64,000 nt of DNA, from the NCBI GenBank assembly GCA_035235625.1, contig CP141149.1, positions 3,567,001 through 3,631,000 of the forward strand, given 5' to 3'. The notes under the pieces are model-generated. The model saw only the letters and a program-made list of their open reading frames with translations, was not told the DNA's origin and searched no databases. A program made the translations under genes and the position numbers. This stretch comes from Saururus chinensis. Lineage: Eukaryota > Streptophyta > Magnoliopsida > Piperales > Saururaceae. This document shows, piece by piece, positions 12,558 through 24,925 of this stretch (positions are counted from its first letter, which is position 1; the number at the start of each line of letters is the position of its first letter).

Positions 12558-14192
12558 CGGGTAGATATTTCGGTTTGGTTCAGTTCCAGTTTCGGTTTTT
12601 TTTCACTCGGTTTTTTTTCTTTAGAACCGAATTGGTACCAAATAAGAGACCAAACTGAATTGAACTGCTAAATTTTGGTTTAGTTTAACCCGGTTCGGTT
12701 TCGGTTTTTTGGTGTAGCCCTAGCAAGCATACATTAATTATCATGGTTAAGATCTACTAAAATCATCAAGTAATTATGAAGTCATCAAACATGGATTTTT
12801 GACAAGTAGTATATGGTATTTAAACTAGATAAGTCTAGTTATATTCATGCTTCCACTAAATCATAATTCAAAGGTGGTTCTCATGTTATTATATCAGCAT
12901 TTATAGGTAATCATAAGTCAATATAATCATAGAGAATTCGATTTATGAGAAGAGAACGAGAAACAACCGAAAATAAAGAAAAAATGCCAAAAATCAAATG
13001 GCCTCTCGGGCCCTTTGAACACTCGGCCCTTTGATTGGCCAGACAGGCCATTCGAACGACATGTTGGTCTGGTCGAACACCCTTAACAGTTTACTTTTTC
13101 CTGGTTCGTCTTCAACCATTGGAATTTAAACTGAAAAGATTCCAAAATTCAAGATAAATACTTGAATCACCAAAGAACATCATATAATCAAAATCTAACC
13201 CTAGAACATGATAGATCTAATTATTTTCATGCTTAATTACAAGAAAAGAACCATAAATAATATGCTTTTAGTAAATCACCATTAAACCTCAAAATGAAGC
13301 AAGAACCCATACAAATCTAAAACCATGCATTCCAATAGATAAAACAACATAAGATAAAACTCTCTTACCTATATGAAGCATTTGGATCCATGAAAAAGCT
13401 TCAATCCTCAAGAAATCCAATCCAAAAATTAGGGTTTTTGTTAAAACTTGATTAAAATTAACTAATAGACTCAAATCAATTTGAAAATAGGTAGATCTAG
13501 AATATCCTTTAGTATTTAAAAATGAAAATCACACATTTAAGGTTTTAAATCTAAATTAAAATCAAGATTTTTAATGGAAGAAATTAAGAATCAATATGGG
13601 GGGAAATGAAGGTAAGAATGATTAAGACCAAAATCAAAAAAATTGGAGTGATTAGAAGAGGAAAACACACCTTAATATGGTTTTCTTCTTTGGGAAATAA
13701 GGTTAGACCACCTCCTTTCTCCTAACATAGCTCATCACCATTTGGGCAAATGGAATAGGGTTTCCTTAAATTATAAGGGTTTTGGGTTGTATAAACAAAC
13801 TATTGGGCTGTAAAATAGGTTAAAAACACCCTAAGTGTCTATTTAGGGTTATTTTTGGTCTAAAAATGAATTTAGTCACACCTAAACCCATTGAAATAAA
13901 TTAATATAAGGTTAGGGGGTCAAATGGGTCACACACCGTCCAACATGGACATGGGACCCGCAGTGGGGTCTTTACCCTTAACTAAGGAAAAATTATGATA
14001 AGATCCCACAAAATCCATAAAAATTGGAATAATCAAGTTTTTCACATACTTATAAAAATGAAATTAAACTTTATTAAAGCCGTAATTACTAACCCTTAAC
14101 CCCAAAATTAAGTCAAACTGCAACAAGCAAAACCACACAAATTCACATAATTAAAAAGGAAATGAAACCAAGTTAAAATTATAGATATTACA

Positions 14193-14972
14193 AATGCTTA
14201 TTGATAACTGTTGCTGTAAGTGAATTCAATCAGTGATAGGTGCTGATCCTAGTTACCACCACAATGGAGTAACAAGCTCTTAGCATTTCCCCTAGAGTCT
14301 AAATCATACGCTCTAACTAACCATCCATCTATGGGTGAAAGTTGTACTAACTTGCATTGTCATTCCTAAGGCTTTCTAAAAATGCCTAAAACATGTTGAC
14401 GTAAATTGAGGATCTCCATCGGAAGCAATAGAAACTAGCACTCCATATAGACGAACAATCTCACAAATGTATAGAGTAACAAATGAATCCAAATATGAAT
14501 TTATCCTTATGGCAAGAATGTGAGCCGACTTGGTTAATCTTCCCACGAGTACCCAGATTGAATCATTTCCCTTCGAAGTCTTCGGCAAACCAACTACAAT
14601 GTCTATTTCTATGTTTCCCACTTCCATTTTTGCATCGGAAAAGGCTACATTGTTTTTCTTGGATGCTCATGCTCATATTTGATTTGTTGACAAACAAGGC
14701 ACGTCGAAACAAACTCTACAATATTTTGTTGCATTTCTTCCAACAAGAAATTCCATCTTAGATATATATACATCTTAGTAGTTTCAAGATGAATAGAAAA
14801 CTTAATTAGAATGGTTAGCTTCCATATGAATCTCCTTCCTCAAGCCATCATTTCAAGTGGAGGAGATAATGATCTTCAAGTAATATAACACCATCTGTGC
14901 ACAAAATGAGAAAAGGAAATTTCCATATAAGATCTTAGCTATCAATCCTTGAGTTTCCATGTCTTCCGGTTG
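14193..14972 (-). pseudogene. T1 integrase N-terminal and catalytic core remnant
   Basis: Minus strand: an N-terminal zinc-binding part with the CxxC half TCLVCQQ (about 14690-14710), then KTSKGNDSIWVLVGRLTKSA (about 14520-14580), SDGDPQFTS (about 14400) and LERMI near 14315. These are the integrase core blocks. The first catalytic Asp of D,D-35-E is Gly here (WVLVGRL), while the second Asp and the Glu are kept. A frameshift after WKWE and several stops disable it. The frame breaks at Z1 (14192) and at Y2 (14978). Confidence 0.85.
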
Positions 14973-15154
14973 TAGTTCGATTAGTACAATTTATATGATG
15001 TTGTACTCTTATTTGTTCTATTTTCTAGTCTTGTTTAAGAGTAAATATAGCTTAGATAATTAAGAATTAAGGTTAATTAGGCTAGGACAAACTTGCATAA
15101 TTTTTTAATTGAATTGACTAACTTGTGAAATTTTTGTGTAGAATCTTCATTGGT

Positions 15155-15185
15155 GATCGATTAGCCTATATGCTTGATCGATTGG
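15155..15185 (+). promoter_or_regulatory. Paired CG palindromes in Y2
   Basis: GATCGATT at 15155 and GATCGATT at 15176 lie 21 bp apart, in the U3 part that corresponds to the palindrome array of Y1. Confidence 0.5.
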
Positions 15186-18100
15186 CTACAAAAGAGTTTG
15201 AAAAAAAATCAAATTAGTGATCCCTATTGATTCAACACTCAAGCCTATCGATTTGCTTAACGGAGAATCTCCTATCTTAAGCCGGTTTTGAGTTCTTTTT
15301 TGATTAGAACTTCTCCTACAACTCTAATTGTCATACCCCGGTGCCCACCTGACTCGAGCCAAACCCAGTCCAGGTGCCGGTCGAAACACACAGGGGTGAC
15401 TAGGTTGTATTATGGAAGACTTTGTCCCCTTAATCGGGTATTTAACACAAACATGAGTTGCGCACCTTTAGTCCTTTGAGCAAGAGTAATAAGGTAAAAG
15501 AAAAGAGGATAACAACTCTGAAATAAATCCTCACTCACAACCTACATGCATAAAATCTTGAGCCGACATGTGGCTCGAATCAGAAAATTTGAAACCAATC
15601 TAAAAGTAGAAGATACACACAAGTCAGAAACATAGTAACCCATACAAGGTGTTCTATGATCATAATAGCATAAATCAAAAGATAAAATAACATCCAGTAG
15701 CATCCATGTTGTCCCTCATACAAGGAATCCTAATTAACTATATGTTGTGTCATGCACCCCAAAACAAAAACACAAAAAGAGCAGTGAGTAAAAGTCAGTA
15801 ATGTTTGAAATACGATAACATTAATAAGAAAATAATAACAACACATCAGCATGGTAATTCATATCAACATTTTACATGACACCCCCAGTTCTAATTAATC
15901 CCCCTTACCATACCCCTAATTTCATAAGTAGTCATCCTCCATACGAGTATCTTGTGCACTCTAATCATGGCTTTAATAATCACATCACGACACAACATCC
16001 ATCCTGCATATTAAGTGATTCTCACACAATCACATTCACAATCATGCATATCAAGTCATTCTCCTTCATAAAATTCAACCTACATAACACGTGTACTCAA
16101 CACGTAATCACATAATGCATATTCATATCATTCATCCATAGATCATTCAGCCAGCATGATAAGAATCTCAATCACATGATACTAAATCATGCATAATAAA
16201 TCATAATCACATGTGTCACATAATCACAATTATCCCCACACAACCTGTGTAACCTAGGCATAATATTATCTTATACACATGCATCATCAACAAATAATGA
16301 ATATCTCCGTCATGGAGTGAATACAATCAAGCCACACAGGCTGGACATAATTTGGTTTCTACATAGGAAATATATAGTGTTCAGGGTAGTCAGCCCCCAA
16401 ATCTGCTCGCCCTGGACAAATCCAAGGTGAGAACAAAGGCATACCACTCTGGATTCTCAAGGTCCAGATGACTATCTCAAGAAATCTTAACTGCAAGGTA
16501 AGTACACAACTCGTCCCCATTCAACTCAACTCATTATCAATTCAGATCGACTCAACCCGTGGAGTATCTATGTTCCACATAGGAACTCAAATCGAAATCG
16601 TGTCCTTTCAGACTAATCAATTTCCAATAAGTCAACGATCAATTAATCCGGCATGCAATCTCACATCATTGCATCCAATCGATCAAAACATGGCTAATTT
16701 CGATAAAGTCTCAATCAAAAATCTATTTCATGATGCATGCAACATGGCACATACGTAGGCAAGGCATACATGAATCCTAATTCATGACAAGTGCTCTCAC
16801 CAACCCTTCATGAATCATTTATAATCATAATACCCAACATCATCATGATCATTCCCCCACATGTGTGTGTACATAGTAGAAACATTTAATTCTAACATAT
16901 GAACATGCCTTATAATTAACTCATCATCATGCCACACATGCACATCAACATCTAATCATAGTTACAATTAAAATCATAGGTGAAACCATCAAAAACTATC
17001 AATCAAGTCAAGTGTAACCTAATGCCAAACTATGCGAGCGTATTTACACCACACTTGAATCTAAACATGGCATCATCACTCAACCATGATTTAATCACAT
17101 TATAAGAAGACATATCAATTCATTCTCATTTTATATACTTGCTAGAATCATGCTTAAAATGTAAGGAATCATTCAATTATAGATTCAAGATAGCAATTCT
17201 AACATGTATAGCCATCAACATGCAATTTCACATAACTTTAAATATTCTTCACAATTTCTAAGCATCAATAACATACCCTTCTAGTAGCTCATTCTAGCAC
17301 AAATTACTCAACATGAACATAGGAAATGATATTCAAGAGAAAGTACATTGAAATAAGTAAAAGGAATAAAAATGTCCAAATTGTAGTATTGCCATTCAAT
17401 TGGCCTACAAGGATGTTCAATTGGCTGACCGTTTGATCAGCACACCAGTAGATCCTGGTTCATCTTCCCACATTGAATTCAAAATCGAAACTTCACATAC
17501 ACCTCAGAAAACATAAATCTCATCTCAAAACATCATGATAATCAAATTCATACTTCCAGAACATCAAATCTAACCATTACCAAGAATAAACAAATCACCA
17601 TTAAAACTCATAATCATGGAAGTCATTTAAAAACCATACCAAAACTTAAATCCAAATCACAACAATGTTTGAGATCAAAGCACTTACATTCCAGCAAGTG
17701 CTTGATTCGAAATGGCTCCTTAAACTCCTTTAAAGCCTACCTCAAAACTTGATTTTTATTAATACTTCTCAAATCCGATTTTAAAACTCCTAAAACCTTC
17801 AAGAACAAGTAGATCTAAGGTTCACAAGACCCAAAAACGAAATTCCAAATATTAGGTTTTGAAATAGAAACCTAAATCAGTAGTTTTTGAGTGAAAATCG
17901 AGATTAATCGAAAGTAAGGCAAGAGATTTAAACGATTTAAGCAAAACCGTAATGGATTAATAGAATATTAAGAAAAATCATACCCTAATCTCCTTTCTCA
18001 TTCATGAAAAATGGGGATTAGGCTCTTATGCTCTAGCTCTCAGCCCTTTCCTAATTCGAGAAGTGACTATGCCATTCTTTTCATAGTAATAGGTGGGGTA

Positions 18101-18444
18101 GACCTAATTAACTAGTGGGTACAAATAGGGTTTTATATTAAAAATGATAAAATAGCTTATTTGATGTCTAAAAAATTTACCTAGGGTCTGAGGTTGATGT
18201 TAGGGTCATTTAAGGCTAAAAATCCTAATTTCAACTAAGGGTCCCGCCAATGCTAATTTTTGAGAAAAATAATGAAAACTCTAAAAATTCTAGACAAATT
18301 TCAAATAACTTAAAAATTGGAAATGTGAAGAAATTTTTTGTTAAAACCTTTGTTAACCATTTTAATTATGAAAATAGTCAAAACCGATCAGAATTAGCAT
18401 TAAACCATACTTAAACAATTAAATAGGTACTAAAACAAAATGTA

Positions 18445-18895
18445 GTATTAGCGACGCTTAGCTAAGTATCGCTAAAAATAACTATTTGTGATTAATAAAA
18501 AAGTGACACAAAAAATACACTACTAGCGAAGTGTTTTTGTATGAGTCGCTAATAGTCATATATTAGCAACGCTTATAATAAAGCGTCGCTAATACTAATA
18601 CTATTAGTGACGCTTTATTATAAGGGTCGCTAATAATTCATCTATTTGCAACGCTTTTACTAACCGTCACTAAACGATATACATTTTAAATAAAAAGAAA
18701 AAAATAACTATTAGCAAAACTTTATTGAAAAGCGTCGCTAATAGGGGTACATTTAGTGACGCTTAGAAAAACGTCACTAATAGTTCTGAATTAAAATTGA
18801 AAAAAAATTGAGTTATTAGCGACGCTTTTAAATATGCGTTGCAAATACTATTTCTAATAGTGACACTTATAAATAAGCGTCACTAATTAATTTAT
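18445..18895. repeat. Left subterminal hairpin repeats of CACTA
   Basis: About six imperfect inverted repeats pair a TTAGCGACGCTT-like arm with an AAGCGTCGCTAA-like arm across a short AT loop, for example ATTAGCAACGCTTATAATAA next to AGCGTCGCTAATAC at 18563-18598. Such subterminal motifs bind the CACTA transposase in studied elements; here that is inference. Confidence 0.75.
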
Positions 18896-19954
18896 TAATT
18901 AATTTTATTCCATAAATAAATATTAAAAAATTGTAATAAACTTCCTAAATATAATATATTTTATTCAATCTTTACTATTTGTATATACAATAAATAAATA
19001 TTAAATTTTTAATAAAAACTAGTGTTAATAATAGATTAAACTTTCACTATTTATATATAATATATTTTATTTCTTAAATTTTATTATTAATTTTAAAATA
19101 TAATTTATAATAAAAGATAAGTGAAGAGAGTGCATGGAGAGAGAGTGAAGAGAGGAGAGAGAGAAGGTGAGGAGAGAGAGATCGAAGAGAGAGAGGGAGG
19201 AGGTGAGAGAGTTATGGAGAAGAGAGAGGGAGGAGAGAGAGAGGGTGGAGAGAGAAGGAGGAGAGAGGAGAGATAGGGAGAGGTTAGAGAGAGAGAGGAG
19301 AGAGAGAGGAGAGGGTGGAGTGAGGGCATATGCATTGCTAATACATTTTTATTTTTTATTTTTCATTAATTTTTAAATATAAAATATAAAATAGAGAGAG
19401 GGGAGAGAGAGGAGAGAGGGGGAGGGGGGGATGGAGAGTGACAGGAGAGAGGGGAAAGAGAGAGGAGAGAGGGAGAGAGATAGTGTAGAGGAAGAGAGAG
19501 TGAAGGGAGAGAGAGAGGAGAGAGGGGAGAGAGAGGGTAGAGAGAGAAGGGGAGAGAGAGAGGGAGAGAAAGGGGAGAGAGGGGAGAGAAAGGGAGAGAA
19601 AGGGGAGAGAGGGGAGAGAGGGGAGAGAGAGGAGAGAGAGGGGAGAGAAGGGAGAGAAGGGAGAGTGAGGAGAGAGAAGGGAGAGAGAGGGAGGAGAGAG
19701 AGTGAGGAAAGAGAGAGAGGAGAGAGGGAGAGAGAGGGAGGAGAGAGAGTGAGGAGAGAGGAGAGAGGGAGAGAGAGTGAGTGAGAGAGAGGAGAGAGAG
19801 TGAGGGTAGAGAGAGAAGGGAGAGAGAGAAAGGAGAGAGAGGGTATGGAGAGAGAGGGAGGAGAGAGAGGGTAGAGAGAGAGGAATTTTTTATTTTATTT
19901 GTTATTTATTCTTATTTAAAAATTAATCAAGAAAAAAAATAGAAAGGAGATAGG

Positions 19955-20695
19955 GTATTGGCAACGTATAGATACATATGTCGCGAATACTAACAGTATT
20001 GGTAACGTATATGTTTATACGTCGCTAATAGATTTTAAAATTTTTCTTTTTCATTAGTTTTTGAATGAAAAATATAAAATAGAGAGAGGGAGGATGGTGT
20101 GAGAGAAAGGAGATAGGGAGAGAGAGAGACAGTAGAGAGAGAAGAGAGAGAGAGAGAATAGAGGGAGGGGGAGAGTGAGGGAGAGAGAGGGGAGAGAGGA
20201 GAGAGAGAGACAAAGGGGGAGAGAGGAGAGAGGAGAGAGGCATTTTTTAATTTTATTTGTTATTTATTTTATTTTAAAATTAATAAAAAATAAAAAAATA
20301 GAAATGTATTAGTGCCATATAGATATATACATCGCTAAAAAAATAAATATATACGTCGCTAATACATTTTTTTGATTAATTTTTGAGTAAAAAATATGAA
20401 ATAGAGAGGGAGGAGAGAGAGGGGAGAGAGAGGAGTGAGAGGAGAGAGAGATATGAGAGAGAGGAGGTAGGGAGAGAGAGCGAGAAGAGGGAGAGTGAGG
20501 AGAGAGGAGAGAGAGGAATATTTTTATTTTAATTTTTATTTATTCTATTTAAAAAATTAATCAAAAAATAAAAAATAGAAATGAATTATAGATATATGTC
20601 GCTATTACTATGGGTATTAGCGACGTATAAGCATATGCGTTGCTAAAACCCATAGTATTAGCGACATATATATCTATATGTTGCTAATACATTTT
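19955..20695. repeat. Internal hairpin modules between GA blocks
   Basis: Hairpins at about 19960-20030, 20310-20362 and 20590-20690 share arms like TTAGCGACGTATA and TATACGTCGCTAA. The last is a double module with the arm ATTACTATGGGTATTAGCGA and its inverted partner near 20645-20665. Confidence 0.65.
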
Positions 20696-20980
20696 TTTCT
20701 TTATTTTTTGATTAATTTTTAAATAAAAAATATAAAATAGAGAGAGGGAGGAGAGAGAGAGGGCAGAGAGAGAAGGGAGAGAGAGAGGGGAGAGAGAGGA
20801 GAGAGAAAAGAGGGTGGTGGGAGGGAGGGAGGAGAGAGAGAGGGGAGAGAAAGGAGAGAGAGGGGAGAGAAAGGAGAGAGAGGGGATAGAGGGTAGAGAG
20901 AGAGAAGGTAGAGAGAGGGAGAGAGATGGGATAGAGGGGAGAGAAAGAAGGTAGAGAGAAGAGAGAGGAGAGAGGAGTGG

Positions 20981-21340
20981 GTAAGGGAGAGAGAGGAGCA
21001 AAAGAGGGGAAGGTGGAGAGAGGAGGGGGGAGAGAGGAGAGAGAGAGAAGAGGGGAAGGAGAGAGAGGAAAAAGAGAGGAGAGAGAGGAGAGAGAAGAGG
21101 GTAAGGGAGAGAGAGGAGCAAAAGAGGGGAAGGTGGAGATAGGAGGGGGAGAGAGGAGAGAGAGAGAAGAGGGGAAGGAGAGAGAGGAAAAGAGAGGAGA
21201 GAGAGGAGAGAGAAGAGGGTAAGGGAGAGAGAGGAGCAAAAGAGGGGAGGGTGGAGAGAGGGGGGGGGAGAGAGGGGAGAGAGAGAAGAGGGGAAGGAGA
21301 GAGAGGAAAAAGAGAGGAGAGAGAGGGGATAGAGGAGAGA
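20981..21340 (+). repeat. 120-bp tandem triplication inside the GA array
   Basis: GTAAGGGAGAGAGAGGAGCA begins units at 20981, 21101 and about 21220, with the same order of sub-blocks in each unit, so a 119-120 bp unit was triplicated. Confidence 0.75.
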
Positions 21341-21484
21341 GAGAGAAGGGAGAGAGAGGGGAGAGGAGAAAGAGAGGGGAAGGGGGATAGAGGAGGGGAG
21401 GGAGAGGAGAGAGGAGAAAGAGAGGAGGAGAGTGGGGGGAGAGAGAGAGGAGTGTAAGGGAGAGAGAGGAGGGTGGAGGGAAAG

Positions 21485-21685
21485 ACTAAATTATTTGCGA
21501 TGCATATTATGCATCGCACATTGTCACCAATTGTGACATTTGGAAGCAAACATCGCAATATGTGAAATTGGTAGCGACACTTGCTATAAGTGTCCCAATA
21601 AGGGAATATTTTAGCGACGTTTCGTTAAAAACATCGCAATAGGTAAGCATTGTAGCTACGTTTCTTTGGAAACGTCGCTAAAATG
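21485..21685. repeat. Hairpin cluster ending the GA array
   Basis: Several inverted pairs are present, such as TTTGCGATGCATATTATGCA and TAGCGACACTTGCTATAAGTG, then ACGTTTCTTTGGAAACGTCG at about 21658-21677. These belong to the same TTAGCGACG family as the CACTA subterminal repeats. Confidence 0.6.
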
Positions 21686-22220
21686 ATGTACCGCGCGGGG
21701 AATTTTTGTTCGCCTCTGCAATATTTACTTGCTCTCCTAACTTTTTTCTCCCATGCCACAGCTCTCTTTCGCCTCCGCCTCCACCATTCCTCCACCTCAC
21801 CTCCGCAGCTTCTCCACCCGGCCTTCGGCGTGCCTCCACCCTTCCGCTGTTGTCCCGGCACAGCCTTCTCCAGCCCCCCGCAGCCGCATTGCGGCTCCAC
21901 CATTCTTCCCTTCCACTCCCCCAGCCCCTCCCCGCCTTGGCCCGCGTCGTGCCCCGCATTGTGCCCTCCTGCCCGCCTCGGCCCGCGCCATGCTGCAACC
22001 TGCACTGCACCTGCCCCAGCCCCGCACCGCAGTCCCATCGTCCCGCCACACCCTGCAGTCCCTATGTCCAGCCCCACATTGCACCGTACATTATACCACG
22101 GACACTTTCTTGCCCCGAGCATGTTGTCTGGCCCCTCACCCGCCGTCCCACCCCGAGTATGATAGCCCACACTGCACCACGCTTGCCATCCCTTCCCACC
22201 CCACGCCATGCCACAGTTCT
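21686..22220. other. GC-rich block of the CACTA, left part
   Basis: A C-rich segment far above the window's base composition. It has overlapping Pro/Ala/His-rich or Gly/Arg-rich ORFs on both strands (for example 21706-22263 plus, 21625-22209 minus), none with a recognisable domain. It continues at 27011 once Z3 and Y1 are removed. It could be captured host promoter or exon sequence; I cannot tell. Confidence 0.5.
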
Positions 22221-22640
22221 TGTAAGGACTCTCATCTCTAAACCGGTTTTTGGTTTTCTTTAATTATCGGTTATCCTGAGGTTAACACGTTTTCTAATTT
22301 TTTCGGTAGTTTCAAAGATAAATAGTGTTTATGATGGTTTTAATCAAAATCAACTTTAAGATTAGTGGTTTTAAGTGATTTTGAATCAAATGTGAATTTT
22401 TGGGATTTTTTGGAATTTTTATTATTTTTTCAAAAATTAGGGTTTTGGCAGGACCCATGTGGGCCCCACTGTCGAAATTTTGGTTGTTGTGTCAAATGAA
22501 CCTAGATATCAACTTAAGGTTATACAAAATATTTAAAATTTTCTCAGATTTAATTAGTGCTCAAATTTGTAAAATACTCATTTTTAGCCTATTTTTCTAT
22601 TTACACCCCATAACTTACCCACACACACCCCAAAGCTTAC

Positions 22641-22649
22641 TATAAAAGG
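22641..22649 (+). promoter_or_regulatory. TATA box of Z3
   Basis: TATAAAAGG is conserved in Z5 on the minus strand (63534-63542), followed in both by an AACCTGAGCC block. Confidence 0.55.
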
Positions 22650-23319
22650 CCAAACCTGAGCCATTCTCATTTGGGGAATAGGCTGAGGATGAGTGGTCAG
22701 GCCTAATCACCAATTAGGCCCGGATTAGAAGGTGTTTAAGATAAACCCATTCTAATTAAGCACTAAATCCTAACTTTCCTCTTAATCCCTTCTAAATCTA
22801 CCATTTCCCCTTTGTTTTAATTCGTTTTTAAAAATCAAAACTACTGATTTGCATTTTTACTACAAACTCTAACTCTCAAAATCCGATTTTTATGTTCAAC
22901 AAGCCCTAGATCTAAGTTTTTAATTAGGGTTTTCTTTTTTAAATCAATTTTAATGGAGTTTAATTCAAACTCTATGTCTTTGTAAGGTTTTCAAGAAGGG
23001 TGACCATCAAATCCAAGCCTAATCAAGGGATAAGGTAATGGACTTTTGAAATTTCAGTTTGTCTATGGTAAAACTCTTGATTTTGTGGTTTATTTTTAAC
23101 GGTGTTATTTGATTTAGTGTGCTAATGGCATGATTAGAAAATGGTAATCTTTAATCCTGATTTCATAAGTTTTTATCTTGTTATGATGTGGTTTAGCATT
23201 CTGGAAGTCATGGTAGACTTTTGATGGCATTTAGGTTGTTAGATGGTGATTTGAAGTGTTATTAATGGAGTTTCGGTTTGAAAATGTGAAAGGAAGAAGA
23301 AGGTCATTTCTGCCTTGTT

Positions 23320-23482
23320 GGCATTCGAATGGCCCCTCTAGGCATTCAAACGGCAACACTGTTGGATTGACAGATTTCCAGTTTAGCCGATCGAACGGCC
23401 TGCTGGGCATTGGAATGGCCAAATTGTAAATTTGAAATTTTCCTATTTAGCCAATCGAACGGCCTTCTGGGAGTTCGAACGG
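23320..23482 (+). promoter_or_regulatory. Three pairs of TTCGAA/TCGAAC palindromic sites in Z3
   Basis: Pairs at 23324/23345, 23391/23411 and 23455/23475 have spacings of 21, 20 and 20 bp. The second and third pairs are themselves about 64 bp apart in a degenerate tandem repeat. Confidence 0.5.
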
Positions 23483-24735
23483 CTACACAGCAGATTTGTA
23501 TTCTATTTGCATGATGTTTATTTCGATGATTCCACTTTAACTTCCCAATTTCATATTAATGTGGAGTGTTTTGAGCTAGATTATGCTACTAGATAGGCAC
23601 ACTATTGAGGTTATGAAGTTGAGATATATAATTAGAGATTTGTGGAATGACTTTTGGTTTGTGGCATAATGTTAGAATTGTCATCTTGAAATTATGAATG
23701 ATTGATTCTCTATGGTTAAGCATATTTTCAGTAGGACTGCAACCTATTAATGGACTGATTTGTTATGATAGAATGTGGTTAGTTGATGTGTGGATGTTGG
23801 TGAATGTCATGGCTTAAGGATGAAATGAATGATCTTATATGTGTTTAGCCATTGTGGTTGAGTTTTGATTTGAGTTATGATTTCAATAATTCTTCTCTAA
23901 TGATTTCCGCTGGAATTCATGATTAGATGTTAATTCACATGTGTAGTATGGTAATTAGTTAATTTCAAGCATGTTAAAATGTATTGTGTGAAGTGCTTCT
24001 ACTAGGTACACACACACATGTGGGGTTTAATGATGATGTTGAAGCTTGATATCATGATTATGAATGATGCATTAGGGGCTGATGAGAGCACTTATCATGG
24101 ATTAGGATTCATGTATGCCTTGCCCACGTATGTACCATGCTGCATGCATTATGAAAATGGATTTCCAATTGAGGCTTTATCGAGGTTAATCGAATTTGAC
24201 CGATTGGATGCAGTGTGGGAAATTGTTTACCGGATTGATCGGTCATGGCTTAATCGAAACTTGATTGGTCCGAAAGGACATGTTTTGATTTGAGTTCCTG
24301 TGTGGAACGAGTGCACTCCCCAGGTTGAGTCTAGAGAAATGGAAGTATGTAGGGACGAGTTGTGTACTTGTCTTGCGGATTGTGAGATTGTTATTATGAG
24401 TGTCATCTGGACCCTGAGAATCCAGTGTGGTATGCCATGTGCACCCGCTACCACGTGTTCTAGGGTTTCCTGTGTGGGAACTCGGGCTCTTCCCTCCGTA
24501 AGAGATGTCCCTGGGCGAATACCCCTGCTCTAGATTCTCTGTGTGAGAATGGGACATCCTCGGCCAGGATCGTCGAGGGCGAGCAATTTTTAGGGATTGA
24601 CAAACCTGAACTTTCTTTAATTCTTGTGTAGAATTTTCGACCATGACACGCCTTTGTGGCCTTGTCTGTGTTCCCGTCTATGTGACACTAAATTGTGATT
24701 ACTCCTTGATGGAGGTTGTTATGATGTGATACAAG

Positions 24736-24925
24736 ATGGAATATGTATGTTGGAGATACATTCATGCAGGGTGTTATGATGTGATGCATGATGGAATATG
24801 TATGTTAGAGATACATTCATGCAGGTTGTTATAATGTGATACATAACAGAATATGTATGTTAGAGATACATTCATGCAGGTCATGATGGAATATGTATGT
24901 TAGAGATACATTCATGCAGGTTGTT
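24736..24925 (+). repeat. 55-bp tandem repeat in Z3
   Basis: Units around GAATATGTATGTTAGAGATA and CATTCATGCAGG start at about 24736, 24791, 24846 and, shortened to about 40 bp, 24886. The inverted copy Z5 has the same array at 61330-61520. Confidence 0.8.

Larger units (their letters stand above)
10600..12722 (-). mobile_element. hAT-type DNA transposon, non-autonomous or decayed
   Basis: The ends are TAGGGCTGCC and, inverted, TAGGGCTACACC. Flanks GTAAGCAT (10592-10599) and GCAAGCAT (12723-12730) form an 8-bp TSD with one mismatch, the hAT signature. Subterminal CGGTTCGGTTTCGGTT repeats at the right end and GAACCGAA-type repeats at the left (10630-10760) fit many plant hAT elements. I find no transposase catalytic or dimerisation domain, but there is a promoter-like start on the minus strand near 12557. 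Orientation is given by that start. Confidence 0.85.
8774..14192 (-). mobile_element. Z1: Tekay-like solo LTR inserted in T1 integrase (carries a hAT)
   Basis: Minus strand: it starts TGTAATATCTATAA at 14192 and ends GATGCATGACA-like at 8774. Flanks are AATGT (8769-8773) and AATGC (14193-14197), a 4/5 matching 5-bp TSD, and T1 integrase coding is continuous across it. After removing the hAT the LTR is about 3.3 kb. No internal region is present, so it is a solo LTR. It contains ~50-bp tandem repeats near 9400-9560 and paired TTCGAA-type palindromes at 13051-13078. Confidence 0.8.
19126..21485 (+). repeat. GA-rich purine-strand array in five blocks
   Basis: Long (GA)n/(GGGAGA)n purine runs occupy about 19126-19325, 19392-19885, 20078-20240, 20400-20515 and 20737-21485, always purine on the plus strand. 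Between them lie AT-rich spacers with a repeated order: TTTTTATTTT-type spacer, hairpin TTAGCGACGTATA…ATACGTCGCTAA, then a spacer ending TATAAAATAGAGAGA. The array is thus a higher-order repeat. Overlapping Ser/Leu/Pro-rich or Arg/Glu-rich ORFs here are composition artefacts. Confidence 0.85.

Noticed and set aside
19105..19376. tRNA, rRNA or other structured RNA genes in the window
   Set aside because: I looked for tRNA arms and conserved rRNA blocks by eye and saw none; the hairpins here are transposon repeats. A tRNAscan or Rfam search would be decisive.
20684..21558. Long Ser/Leu/Pro-rich ORFs (up to 279 codons) on the minus strand and Arg/Glu-rich ORFs on the plus strand
   Set aside because: They are translations of GA/TC repeats, which contain no stop codons in most frames. 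No domain, no start context.
18428..21685. Left CACTA end and right CACTA end as two separate elements
   Set aside because: Both ends have the same AGG flank and matching termini, and the GC-rich block is continuous once Z3 and Y1 are removed, so one element is the simpler reading, although the left terminus is decayed.
21625..22263. Overlapping 160-195-codon ORFs on both strands
   Set aside because: GC-rich sequence is stop-poor in every frame; five overlapping frames are open at once and none shows a known domain or consistent codon use.
24736..24925. Spaced repeats as a CRISPR-like array
   Set aside because: Units are head-to-tail tandem repeats without unique spacers, and the sequence is a plant LTR.
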